Assembly: GCA_031394355.1 (NCBI GenBank)
Contig: JANNSU010000052.1
Location: forward strand, 1 to 18,622
DNA from: JAEUMY01 sp031394355
Lineage (GTDB): Bacteria; Pseudomonadota; Gammaproteobacteria; Burkholderiales; Usitatibacteraceae
DNA length: 18,622 bases
Reading direction: 5' to 3'
The notes under the pieces were generated by a model. That model had not been told where the DNA came from and did not search any database. It saw only the letters and a program-made list of their open reading frames with translations. The position numbers and the translations under genes are program-made. Below, piece by piece: positions 1 to 6,647 of the stretch (position 1 is the stretch's first letter; each line of letters begins with the position of its first letter).

Positions 1-108
1 CAAAAGGGGCTGGATCAATACATCCGCTACTACAATCAACATCGCATCAAGCTGAAACTAAAAGGGCTGAGTCCCGTGCAATACAGAACTCAGCCCTTGC
101 ATGCCTAA
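1..108 (+). CDS. IS3-family transposase (OrfB), C-terminal end only
   Basis: Frame 1 is open from the window edge to a TAA at 106-108 and gives 35 residues including DQYIRYYNQHRIKLKLKGLS and a following SPVQYR. This YYN..RI...LKG.SPVQYR pattern is the usual end of the integrase (rve_3) domain of IS3/IS150-group transposases, which use a DDE catalytic core to cut and join element ends. The catalytic core lies outside the window, so whether the element is intact cannot be judged. It is followed 9 bp later by a terminal inverted repeat of the expected type. Confidence 0.85.
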   Translation, partial: QKGLDQYIRYYNQHRIKLKLKGLSPVQYRTQPLHA

Positions 109-117
109 CAAACAACC

Positions 118-141
118 GTCCAACAAATGGGGGTCAGTTCA
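118..141. repeat. Terminal inverted repeat of the IS3-family element
   Basis: The 24-bp segment after the transposase gene begins GTCCAACAAATGGG and ends GTCAGTTCA. Its layout matches IS3-group right ends (GTCCAAC...GGGGTCAGTTCA). The matching left repeat is not in the window. Confidence 0.65.
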
Positions 142-163
142 CGAAGCGCCCGTTGTGATTGAT

Positions 164-175
164 GCAAATATTCGT
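164..175. repeat. Degenerate copy of the 12-bp palindrome (10/12)
   Basis: GCAAATATTCGT differs at two positions from GCGAATATTCGC. It lies between the IS end and the Bug gene terminator. It may be a decayed copy; two mismatches also leave room for chance. Confidence 0.4.
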
Positions 176-195
176 CCTGGACATAACCAACCTGG

Positions 196-215
196 ACCCC
201 GATTTTCATCGGGGT
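196..215 (-). terminator. Stem-loop downstream of the Bug gene
   Basis: ACCCCGAT, a TTTC loop and ATCGGGGT form an 8-bp perfect stem. It lies about 30 bp beyond the Bug stop codon on the minus strand. There is no clear U-tract on that strand, so termination is inferred from position and stability. Confidence 0.5.
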
Positions 216-249
216 GACTTTCCTTGCGCGATTCCGCGCTCGGAAAGTC
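216..249 (-). terminator. Long hairpin overlapping the Bug stop codon
   Basis: GACTTTCC (216-223) pairs with GGAAAGTC (242-249), and inside it GCGCG (226-230) pairs with CGCGC (235-239) around an ATTC loop. The result is a 13-bp stem with one 2x2 internal loop. It covers the TGA of the minus-strand Bug gene and is followed by the hairpin at 196-215. Together they probably end transcription or protect the mRNA 3' end. Confidence 0.5.
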
Positions 250-1228
250 AATTGTCCAGCTTGATGTTCGCATCCTTGACCACCTTGGCCCACTTGGTGA
301 TTTCGCTGTTGATGAAGGCCTCGAACTCCTTGGGCGACTGGCCGCCGACCGTAGCGCTCTGGGCTTCCCAAATTTTCTTCAGCTCTGGCTCATTCATCGC
401 CTTGATCACTTCCGCATGCATGCGGTTGATGATCTCTGGCGGCGTGCCCTTGATGCCCCAGATGGCGTACCAGGTCGTGAGCTCGAAGTCCTTGTAGCCC
501 AGTTCCTGCAGCGTGGGTGCATCGGGGATCACGTTGGAACGCTTGGTGGACGTCACCGCCAGCGGGATGAGCTTGCCGGCCTTGATTTGCGGCGAGGACG
601 ACGCCATGCCATCGAAGGCGAGATCGATCTGCCCTGCGATCAGGTCCTGCATCATGGGACCAATGCCCTTGTAGGGAACATGGGTCATGTCGATGCCAGC
701 CATCTTCTTGAACATCTCGGCCGCTATGTGGTGCGAGGCGCCGCTGCCGGCGGAGCCGTAGTTGAGCTTGCCGGGATTAGCCTTGGCGAACTTGACCAGG
801 TCATCCATGGTCTTGAAGCCGGTCTTGGGATGGACCACCACTGCGTTCGGTACCGATCCCAGCACGGTGATGGGGATGAAGTCCTGACGCAGGTTGTAGG
901 TGAGCTTCGGGTAGATCGATTCGGCGATGGTGTGATGGATGGCACCGATGAAGAAGGTGTAGCCGTCACCGGGCTGTTTTGCAGCGGATGCGGCACCAAC
1001 CGTGCCACCTGCGCCACCCTGATTCTCCACAATGACCTGCACACCCAGCGACTGCGACAGCTTGGCCGCCAGCGGGCGGGCGAAGGCATCGGTGCCGCCG
1101 CCAGCGGGGAAGGGATTCATGAACTTGATGGGTTTGTTCGGCCAGCCGGACTGGGCCAGTGCTGCCGGTGCCACGAAGGTTGCGGCCAATGTCAGGGCCG
1201 CAGCCGCAATGATGCTGCGTCGTTTCAT
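248..1228 (-). CDS. Bug/TctC-family periplasmic solute-binding protein
   Basis: 326 aa. A Sec signal peptide is clear (MKRRS followed by a hydrophobic A/L-rich stretch ending APAALAQ). The mature start WPNKPIKFMNPFPAGGGTD is the hallmark of the Bug family, whose members bind carboxylates for tripartite tricarboxylate transporters. ATG at 1228 is preferred over ATG at 1234 because TGGAGG (1235-1240 complement) is 6 nt from the former but touches the latter. No TctA/TctB membrane genes are in the window, so it is an orphan receptor, as is common in Burkholderiales. It sits downstream of the aminotransferase on the same strand, separated by a repeat array. The ligand is unknown; malonate or another small carboxylate would fit the neighbouring operon, but that is inference. 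Confidence 0.92.
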   Translation of the reverse strand: MKRRSIIAAAALTLAATFVAPAALAQSGWPNKPIKFMNPFPAGGGTDAFARPLAAKLSQSLGVQVIVENQGGAGGTVGAASAAKQPGDGYTFFIGAIHHTIAESIYPKLTYNLRQDFIPITVLGSVPNAVVVHPKTGFKTMDDLVKFAKANPGKLNYGSAGSGASHHIAAEMFKKMAGIDMTHVPYKGIGPMMQDLIAGQIDLAFDGMASSSPQIKAGKLIPLAVTSTKRSNVIPDAPTLQELGYKDFELTTWYAIWGIKGTPPEIINRMHAEVIKAMNEPELKKIWEAQSATVGGQSPKEFEAFINSEITKWAKVVKDANIKLDN

Positions 1229-1234
1229 GCTCAT

Positions 1235-1240
1235 CCTCCA
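1235..1240 (-). promoter_or_regulatory. Ribosome-binding site deciding the Bug start
   Basis: The minus strand reads TGGAGG directly before ATG 1234 and 6 nt before ATG 1228. Only the second spacing is workable, which supports a start at 1228. Confidence 0.6.
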
Positions 1241-1276
1241 GATGTTTTTAGGTTGTTGGTGATTCAGTCAGCCGGT

Positions 1277-1402
1277 CGTGCATTCCGCAGCCGTCTTTGC
1301 GGCGATCGTACAAAATGTGCGGCCGTCTTTGTGGCGGTCGTACTCAACGTGCAGCCATCTTTGCGGCGGTTGTACTCAATCCGCAGCCATCTTCGTGGCT
1401 GT
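1277..1402. repeat. Array of four ~32-bp tandem hairpin repeats
   Basis: Four units occupy 1277-1306 (30 bp), 1307-1338, 1339-1370 and 1371-1402 (32 bp each). All share a GCxGCCxTCTTxGxGGCxGT core. Each core can fold, for example GCCG-TCTTTG-CGGC in unit 1 and AGCC-ATCTTCGT-GGCT in unit 4. The array fills the gap between the aminotransferase stop and the Bug start, both on the minus strand. It could affect transcript stability or read-through. Confidence 0.8.
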
Positions 1403-1405
1403 CAC

Positions 1406-2608
1406 CTAGTCAGCGGCCAGCTTAACGGCCTTAACTGCTGCTGCGCATTCTGCTAGATAACCCATTGCCGCGTCCACGCCACCTTTTGAGTGGGGCACAC
1501 CGGAAATGTTCAAACCCATCTCCACACCCGCCAGCGTGCCCATCAGCGTGAGATCGTTGAAATCGCCAAGGTGGCCGATTCGGAACACCTTGCCGGAAAG
1601 CTTGTGGAGCCCCATGCCCAGTGACATGTCGAACGCATCCAGAATGGCTGCGCGCAGCTTGTCCGCGTCGTGTCCGGCGGGCATCATCACCGCCGTCAGT
1701 GCCGAGCTGTATTCGGCCGGATTGGCGCAGAGTATTTCCAGGCCCCAGGCACGCACGGCGCGACGGGTGGCTTCTGCATGGCGGTCGTGGCGGGCGAACA
1801 CATTGTCCAGGCCTTCCTCATGCAGCATCAGAATGGCTTCGCGCAAACCATAGAGCAGATTGGTGGACGGCGTGTAGGGGAAAAATCCGGTCTTGTTGGA
1901 CGCGAGCATTTCGCTCCAGTCCCAGAACGACTTTGGCAGGTTTGAATTCTTGTGTAGCGCGATGGCCTTTTCCGACAATGCGTTGAAGGACAATCCCGGC
2001 GGCAGCATCAGGCCCTTCTGCGAGCCACCCACCGTGACATCCACGCCCCATTCGTCATGGCGATAGTCGATGGAGGCCAGCGAGGAAATGGTGTCGACCA
2101 TCAAGAGCGCAGGATGTCTGGCGTTGTCGATGGCCTTGCGCACGAGCGGAATGCGGGTTGTCACGCCGGTGGATGTTTCGTTGTGGACCACACACACTGC
2201 CTTGATCTGGTGATGTACATCCTCGACCAGTTTGGCTTCCACTTCGGCAGCATTCACACCATGCCGCCAGTCGCCGGGAATGAACACCGGCTGCAGGCCG
2301 AGCTTGATGGCCATCTTTTGCCAGAGCGTCGCGAACTGGCCGGTCTCGGCCATGAGTACCTTGTCGCCCGGATTCAGGGTGTTGACCAGTGCTGCCTCCC
2401 ATGCGCCCGTGCCCGAGGCGGGATAGATGATCACTGGCTGTTCGGTCTTGAAAATGGTCTTGATGCCGTCCAGCACCTCAAACCCAAGTGCTTGGAATAC
2501 GGGGCCCCGATGGTCGATGGTCTGGCTGTCGATGGCCCGCAAGATGCGGTCCGGGACATTGGTCGGGCCGGGGATTTGAAGGAAATGGCGGCCGGAACGG
2601 TGGGTCAT
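1406..2608 (-). CDS. Class-V aminotransferase, serine/alanine-glyoxylate type
   Basis: 400 aa, the usual length for the serine-glyoxylate / alanine-glyoxylate / ureidoglycine-glyoxylate (SgaA, AGXT, PucG) group of PLP enzymes. The N-terminus has the family signature LQIPGPTNVPDRIL, and the PLP lysine is K198 in GGSQKGLMLPPG. The C-terminal part carries FRIGHLGDFND. These enzymes move an amino group from serine, alanine or a ureide to glyoxylate. ATG 2608 is chosen over 2650 because AGAGGA lies a few bases upstream and the protein then begins at the conserved region; the longer form would run into the operator at 2641-2650. It is divergent from the GntR gene, whose probable operators lie in the shared intergenic region. 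The exact substrate pair cannot be told from sequence. Confidence 0.9.
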   Translation of the reverse strand: MTHRSGRHFLQIPGPTNVPDRILRAIDSQTIDHRGPVFQALGFEVLDGIKTIFKTEQPVIIYPASGTGAWEAALVNTLNPGDKVLMAETGQFATLWQKMAIKLGLQPVFIPGDWRHGVNAAEVEAKLVEDVHHQIKAVCVVHNETSTGVTTRIPLVRKAIDNARHPALLMVDTISSLASIDYRHDEWGVDVTVGGSQKGLMLPPGLSFNALSEKAIALHKNSNLPKSFWDWSEMLASNKTGFFPYTPSTNLLYGLREAILMLHEEGLDNVFARHDRHAEATRRAVRAWGLEILCANPAEYSSALTAVMMPAGHDADKLRAAILDAFDMSLGMGLHKLSGKVFRIGHLGDFNDLTLMGTLAGVEMGLNISGVPHSKGGVDAAMGYLAECAAAVKAVKLAAD

Positions 2609-2638
2609 ATTGAAATCCTCTTGCGGAGACGGCTCAAG

Positions 2639-2652
2639 TTTTGTATACAATA
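2639..2652. promoter_or_regulatory. GntR-type operator palindrome 1
   Basis: TTTTGTATACAATA contains the perfect 10-bp palindrome TTGTATACAA (2641-2650). It lies 33 bp upstream of the aminotransferase start. FCD-type GntR regulators bind sites of this type, and the reported MatR operator of Rhizobium, as I recall it, has a TTGTATAC core. A second copy is centred 87 bp away. Confidence 0.7.
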
Positions 2653-2725
2653 GTGAGGCTGAGGTCTGCTGTCAATATGGCTCTGCAGCAATTGCGCTGA
2701 GTCAAGAAAACTCGGAACCATGACT

Positions 2726-2739
2726 TTTTGCATACAAAA
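2726..2739. promoter_or_regulatory. GntR-type operator palindrome 2
   Basis: TTTTGCATACAAAA differs from operator 1 at only two of 14 positions and ends 5 bp before the GntR start codon. A bound repressor here would block its own gene, so autoregulation is likely. Confidence 0.7.
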
Positions 2740-2744
2740 CCACC

Positions 2745-3437
2745 ATGCCTCTCCACACCATCGCTCCCGTTGAGTCCGAGGCCGGCAACACGCTTCAGGA
2801 AGACACCACGCGTCACTTGAGAGACCTCATCATCACGGGTGCTCTGGTGCCGGGGATGCGTCTCAATGAGCGCGAGCTGACCGAAAAGCTGGGTGTGTCG
2901 CGCACACCCTTGCGTGAGGCCACGCGGCGACTGGCTTCCGAAGGATTGGTGGAGTTGCTGCCGCATCGCGGTGCCATCGTTGCCCACATTGACCAGACCC
3001 GGGTACGGGAGACGCTCCAGGTCATGGGCGTGCTGGAGGCCCATGCCGGTGAGCTGGCCTGCGTGCAGGCGACGGAGGCCGATCTCAACGAAATCCGCGC
3101 GCTGCACTACGAGATGCTGGCAGATCGTGCGCGTGAAGACCACCAGAGCTACTTCGCCCGCAATCAGGCCATCCACTTCAAGATCATCGACTGCGCCGGC
3201 AATGCCGTGCTGTCGCAGAGCTATCGCGCGCTCAACGACCAGGTCCGGCGCGTGCGTTACCAGGCCAACGTCAATCGCGAGCGCTGGGATCAGGCGATTG
3301 CCGAGCATGAGGAGATTCTCGCCGCGCTGCTTGCCCGCGATGTCACGCGGGTGAAAGCGCAGCTCGCCCACCACCTCGCCAACAAGATGGGCGTGGTGGC
3401 GAAGTCGCTGGCGGCGTTGCAGGCGGCGGCGGAGTAA
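2745..3437 (+). CDS. GntR-family (FadR/FCD subfamily) transcriptional regulator, MatR-like
   Basis: 230 aa. The N-terminal winged helix-turn-helix spans about residues 22-85 and includes GMRLNERELTEKLGVSRTPLREA, read here as overlapping parts GMRLNERELTEKLGV and SRTPLREATRRLASEGLV. The C-terminal FCD domain has the expected metal- or ligand-binding histidines (QAIHFKII, AEHEEIL, LAHHLANK). Such regulators are usually repressors released by a small carboxylate. It is divergent from the aminotransferase and upstream of matA/matB on the same strand. MatR, the malonate regulator of rhizobia, belongs to this subfamily. A role as malonate-responsive regulator of both transcripts is inferred from context and from the flanking TTGyATACAA sites. 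No good Shine-Dalgarno precedes the ATG. Confidence 0.88.
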   Translation: MPLHTIAPVESEAGNTLQEDTTRHLRDLIITGALVPGMRLNERELTEKLGVSRTPLREATRRLASEGLVELLPHRGAIVAHIDQTRVRETLQVMGVLEAHAGELACVQATEADLNEIRALHYEMLADRAREDHQSYFARNQAIHFKIIDCAGNAVLSQSYRALNDQVRRVRYQANVNRERWDQAIAEHEEILAALLARDVTRVKAQLAHHLANKMGVVAKSLAALQAAAE

Positions 3438-3454
3438 ATCTTGGAAGTTCAACT

Positions 3455-3586
3455 GCAAACACAGATGAACACAGATGAACACGGATAGAGGCAGCCATAT
3501 TGAAGTGGTCGGTCGTGCATGCTTGCGAATATTCGCTTTGGCAGCACATCAGCTATCTGTGTTCATCTGTGTTCATCCGTGTTTGC
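3455..3586. repeat. 33-bp inverted repeat element (MITE-like)
   Basis: Arm 3455-3487 and arm 3554-3586 are inverted copies that match at 31 of 33 positions; both differences are A/G. Each arm contains direct repeats of AACACAGATG. The 66-bp centre (3488-3553) carries one exact GCGAATATTCGC. The arms resemble the CACAGATGAACACAGAT repeat scattered in many bacterial genomes, which yields spurious peptides such as CVHLCSSVF. It separates the GntR gene from the dehydrogenase gene. Confidence 0.85.
3525..3536. repeat. 12-bp palindrome GCGAATATTCGC, copy 1
   Basis: Exact copy in the centre of the 33-bp inverted repeat, between the GntR and flavoprotein genes. Confidence 0.9.
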
Positions 3587-3602
3587 GTTGGGGTGGAATG
3601 GC

Positions 3603-6600
3603 ATGAGCACCCAGCCCATCCACTTCGCACCAACCGCCACGCACCCGCTCGCGGAGAAGCTGCGACAACACGTCGACGGCGAGGTCTACTTCGATGCCGC
3701 CTCGCGTGGCCGCTACGCTACCGACGCATCCATTTACCAGATCATGCCCATCGGCGTGGTGGTGCCACGCACGGCGGACGCTGCGCTGGCGGCGTTGCAG
3801 ATCGCGGCGGAGGCAGGCGTGCCCATCCTGCCGCGCGGTGCCGGGACGTCGCAGTGTGGCCAGACGGTGGGTGCCGCGCTGGTCATCGACAACAGCAAGT
3901 ATCTGAACCAACTTGTATCGCTGGATGTGGCGGCGAAGCGCGCCGTGGTGCAGCCCGGCATGGTGCTGGACCACCTCAACGCGCAATTGAAGCAGCACGG
4001 TCTCTGGTATCCGGTGGATGTGTCCACGTCCGCGCAGGCCACACTCGGTGGCATGGCGGGCAACAACTCCTGCGGCTCGCGCTCCATCGCCTACGGCAAC
4101 ATGGTGCATCGCGTGGCAGGCATCGATGCGTGGATGCCATCGGGCGAGCGGGGTTACTTCGGGGCTGCGCATGACATGCAGGGTGCATTGCGAATATTCG
4201 CAGACAAGGCGGCCGCACTCTGGGTGCGCGAGAAGGATGAAATCGCCGCCCGCTTTCCTGCCGTGCAACGTCGTGTCGCCGGTTACAACCTCGATGAGCT
4301 GGCGCCTGACCGCATCAACCTCGCCAAGCTGCTGGTGGGCAGCGAAGGCACGCTCGCTTACTTCGAGCGCCTGCATCTGGACCTGATTCCGCTGCCTATG
4401 CAAAAGGCGCTCGGTGTCTGTCACTTTCCCAGGTTTCACGATGGCATGGATGCCGCACAACACATTGTGAAGCTGGGGCCGTGCGCGGTGGAGCTGGTGG
4501 ACCGCACCATGCTCGATCTCTCGCGACGAATTCCGGCGTTCAAGAAGACCGTGGATACCTTCTTGAAAGGGGAGCCCGACTGTGTGTTGCTGGTGGAATT
4601 CGCGGGTGAAGCGCAGGCGGAACAGCTGGCGCGCTTAAGGCAGCTTGTCGAGCTCATGGGCGACTTGGGATTCCCCGGCGGAGTCGTGGAAATCATCGAT
4701 CCGACATTGCAGAAGGCAGTCTGGGAAGTGCGAAAAGCCGGGCTCAACATCATGATGTCCATGAAGGGAGAGGGCAAGCCAGTCAGCTTCATCGAAGACT
4801 GCGCCGTGCCCTTGGAGCATCTCGCGGAATACACGCGCCGTCTCACCGAGGTCTTCCACAAGCACGGCACCGAAGGCACCTGGTACGCGCATGCGTCGGT
4901 CGGCTGCCTGCATGTGCGGCCCATCCTGAACATGCGTGCCGATGGTGCAGCGAAAATGCGTGGCATCGCCGAGGAGGCAGCCGAACTGGTGCGCGAATAC
5001 AAGGGCGCCTATTCCGGTGAGCATGGCGACGGGCTGGTTCGCTCGGAATGGATCGAGCCGTTCTTCGGCCCACGCCTCACTGCGTCGCTGGCGGAGATCA
5101 AATCCTGGTTCGATCCGAAGGGACTCATGAACCCCGGCAAAATCGTGAAGCCATCGAAGCAGGATGATCGTTCGCTGTTTCGCTTCAAGCCCGACTACCG
5201 CATTGCTAATATTCGCACCGGGCTGGACTGGTCTGAGTGGGGAAATGATCCGGCCGGCGGGCTCGCGAGTGCGGTGGAGATGTGCAACAACAACGGCCAC
5301 TGCCGCAAGTTCGACGCCGGCACCATGTGTCCGAGCTATCGGGTCACGAAGGATGAGCAGCACGTCACGCGCGGTCGTGCCAACACGCTGCGGCTGGCGT
5401 TGTCGAACCAGCTGCCAGGGAACAAAAATTCGGGCGGCGGCTTCATGTCGGAAAGTGTTGCTGAGGTCATGGATCTTTGCGTGTCCTGCAAAGGCTGCAA
5501 GCGCGACTGCCCGACTGGCGTGGATATGGCGAAGATGAAGATCGAGTTTTTGCATCAGTACAAGCAGAAGCACGGCTTCACGCTCAAGGACAAGGTGATT
5601 GGCTATCTGCCGCGCTATGCGCCGTGGATGAAGCGGTTTGCGCCGTTGGTGAATGCCCTGCAGGGACTGGGAAAGCCCTTGCTGGGGTTTGCGGCAGCGC
5701 GCTCGCTGCCAACCTGGAAGCGTGATATTTCAAAGGGCAGCAACGAAATCCCCCTCAATCCCCCTTTTGCAAAGGGGGAAGGCAAACCGCTACCATCAAT
5801 GGGAGCAGGGGCAGGTCACGCAACCACCTTGGGTTCGCCACCCCCCTTTGAAAAAGGGGGGCAGGGGGGATTTGGGCTGGTTGCCGCGAAAGAAGTGGTC
5901 CTCTTCGCTGACACCTTCAATACAAGTTTTGAACCCGGCAATGTCAGCGCGGCCGTTGAAGTGCTTGAGGCAGCGGGGTATCACGTTCATTTCGCGTCGA
6001 GGGCTGGCGAACGTGCTGCGTGCTGTGGCCGCACGTTCCTCTCTGTTGGCATGGTCGACGAAGCCCGTGCCGAGGCGAAGCGCACGCTGGAAATTCTGAA
6101 ACCCTTCGTCGACCGGGGCGTTTCTGTCGTGGGTCTGGAGCCTTCCTGCCTGCTGACGCTGCGCGACGAGTTCAAGTCGTTGCTGCCAGGCCCGGCTGCG
6201 GAAGCGCTGGCGGCAAAGGCGATGCTGTTCGAAGAGTTTCTTGTGGTGGAGAAGCGGGCAGGGCGTCTTGACCTCACATTGAATCCACTACAGGAAAAGT
6301 CTGCATTGGTACATGGCCACTGCCACCAGAAAGCGTTCGATGCATTCAGCCCCGTGATCGAGGTGCTGAAGTGGATTCCGGACCTCAAGGTGGACGCCAT
6401 TGAGTCGTCCTGCTGCGGCATGGCCGGTGCATTCGGCTATGAGGCCAAGCACTACGATGTGTCGATGAAAATGGCCGAGCTGTCACTGCTGCCCGCCATA
6501 CGCAAGGCGGATTCCGGCACGCTGGTTGTTGCGGATGGCACCAGTTGCCGTCATCAGATCCACGACGGCGCGGCGCGCGAGGCGGTGCATGTGGCGTGTG

Positions 6601-6647
6601 TGCTCGCCCGCGCGATCGGTCCGGCTGTGCAAAACTTGGCGTCATGA
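3603..6647 (+). CDS. FAD-linked / 4Fe-4S 2-hydroxyacid dehydrogenase (YdiJ-like)
   Basis: 1014 aa, close to E. coli YdiJ (D-2-hydroxyglutarate dehydrogenase). Order: FAD-binding PCMH domain (PRGAGTSQCGQTVG, LGGMAGNNSCGSRS), FAD-oxidase C-domain (GEHGDG), a ferredoxin-like part with C561, C567 and C576 (NNGHC, TMCPSY) and C626xxC629xxC632xxxC636P, then two cysteine-rich CCG domains (CCG at 807-809, HCHQK at 906-910, SSCCGMAGAF near 937). Such enzymes oxidise D-2-hydroxyacids and pass electrons to the quinone pool or an electron-transfer flavoprotein. The start at 3603 excludes a 28-codon upstream extension that runs through a noncoding repeat. Residues about 715-757 derive from an inserted repeat and link the Fe-S and CCG parts. 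Its stop overlaps the next ATG. The substrate is not known; operon position suggests a hydroxyacid linked to malonate or glyoxylate. Confidence 0.9.
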   Translation: MSTQPIHFAPTATHPLAEKLRQHVDGEVYFDAASRGRYATDASIYQIMPIGVVVPRTADAALAALQIAAEAGVPILPRGAGTSQCGQTVGAALVIDNSKYLNQLVSLDVAAKRAVVQPGMVLDHLNAQLKQHGLWYPVDVSTSAQATLGGMAGNNSCGSRSIAYGNMVHRVAGIDAWMPSGERGYFGAAHDMQGALRIFADKAAALWVREKDEIAARFPAVQRRVAGYNLDELAPDRINLAKLLVGSEGTLAYFERLHLDLIPLPMQKALGVCHFPRFHDGMDAAQHIVKLGPCAVELVDRTMLDLSRRIPAFKKTVDTFLKGEPDCVLLVEFAGEAQAEQLARLRQLVELMGDLGFPGGVVEIIDPTLQKAVWEVRKAGLNIMMSMKGEGKPVSFIEDCAVPLEHLAEYTRRLTEVFHKHGTEGTWYAHASVGCLHVRPILNMRADGAAKMRGIAEEAAELVREYKGAYSGEHGDGLVRSEWIEPFFGPRLTASLAEIKSWFDPKGLMNPGKIVKPSKQDDRSLFRFKPDYRIANIRTGLDWSEWGNDPAGGLASAVEMCNNNGHCRKFDAGTMCPSYRVTKDEQHVTRGRANTLRLALSNQLPGNKNSGGGFMSESVAEVMDLCVSCKGCKRDCPTGVDMAKMKIEFLHQYKQKHGFTLKDKVIGYLPRYAPWMKRFAPLVNALQGLGKPLLGFAAARSLPTWKRDISKGSNEIPLNPPFAKGEGKPLPSMGAGAGHATTLGSPPPFEKGGQGGFGLVAAKEVVLFADTFNTSFEPGNVSAAVEVLEAAGYHVHFASRAGERAACCGRTFLSVGMVDEARAEAKRTLEILKPFVDRGVSVVGLEPSCLLTLRDEFKSLLPGPAAEALAAKAMLFEEFLVVEKRAGRLDLTLNPLQEKSALVHGHCHQKAFDAFSPVIEVLKWIPDLKVDAIESSCCGMAGAFGYEAKHYDVSMKMAELSLLPAIRKADSGTLVVADGTSCRHQIHDGAAREAVHVACVLARAIGPAVQNLAS
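4190..4201. repeat. 12-bp palindrome GCGAATATTCGC, copy 2
   Basis: Exact copy inside the flavoprotein gene, read as R-I-F-A (residues 197-200) with the rare ATA isoleucine codon. The match extends to a 14-bp palindrome with flanking T and A. Confidence 0.9.
5205..5216. repeat. 12-bp palindrome, one-mismatch copy
   Basis: GCTAATATTCGC inside the flavoprotein gene, read as A-N-I-R. The single change (G to T) is silent for alanine. Confidence 0.65.
5746..5873. repeat. C/G-rich palindromic element inserted in frame in the flavoprotein gene
   Basis: The 128-bp segment begins AAATCCCCCT and ends AGGGGGGATTT, an inverted pair. It contains two hairpins: TCCCCCTTT/AAAGGGGGA (5759-5779) and CCCCCCTTT with AAAGGGGGG (5841-5861). 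Sequences of this kind occur in many bacterial genomes and yield NPPFAKGG-type peptides. Here the peptide NPPFAKGEG and, later, SPPPFEKGGQGG are read in frame within the enzyme, between the Fe-S and CCG domains. Confidence 0.8.

Larger units (their letters stand above)
1..141 (+). mobile_element. Right end of an IS3-family insertion sequence
   Basis: After the transposase stop codon, positions 118-141 end in GGGGGTCAGTTCA, the complement of the TGAACTGACCCC tip common in IS3-family elements. The outer boundary is therefore placed at 141. The left end and the target-site duplication are outside the window or cannot be defined. Confidence 0.75.

Noticed and set aside
1370..1379. TTGTACTCAA in the 32-bp array as a third GntR operator
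   Set aside because: It matches TTGTATACAA at 8 of 10 positions, but neighbouring repeat units diverge and symmetry is lost, so chance is more likely.
1277..1402. Possible CRISPR array at the 32-bp repeats
   Set aside because: The units are contiguous and degenerate with no unique spacers, and no cas genes are present.
224..1456. 410-codon plus-strand open frame opposite the Bug gene
   Set aside because: It is antisense to a clear solute-binding protein, has no recognisable domain and runs through the 32-bp repeat array; it is an artefact of GC-rich codon structure.
2634..3482. 282-codon minus-strand open frame opposite the GntR gene
   Set aside because: It begins in the repeat arm and is antisense to a well-supported regulator.
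3519..3602. 28-codon upstream extension of the flavoprotein
   Set aside because: It translates the inverted repeat (CVHLCSSVF), which is a known type of noncoding repeat; the real N-terminus begins at 3603.
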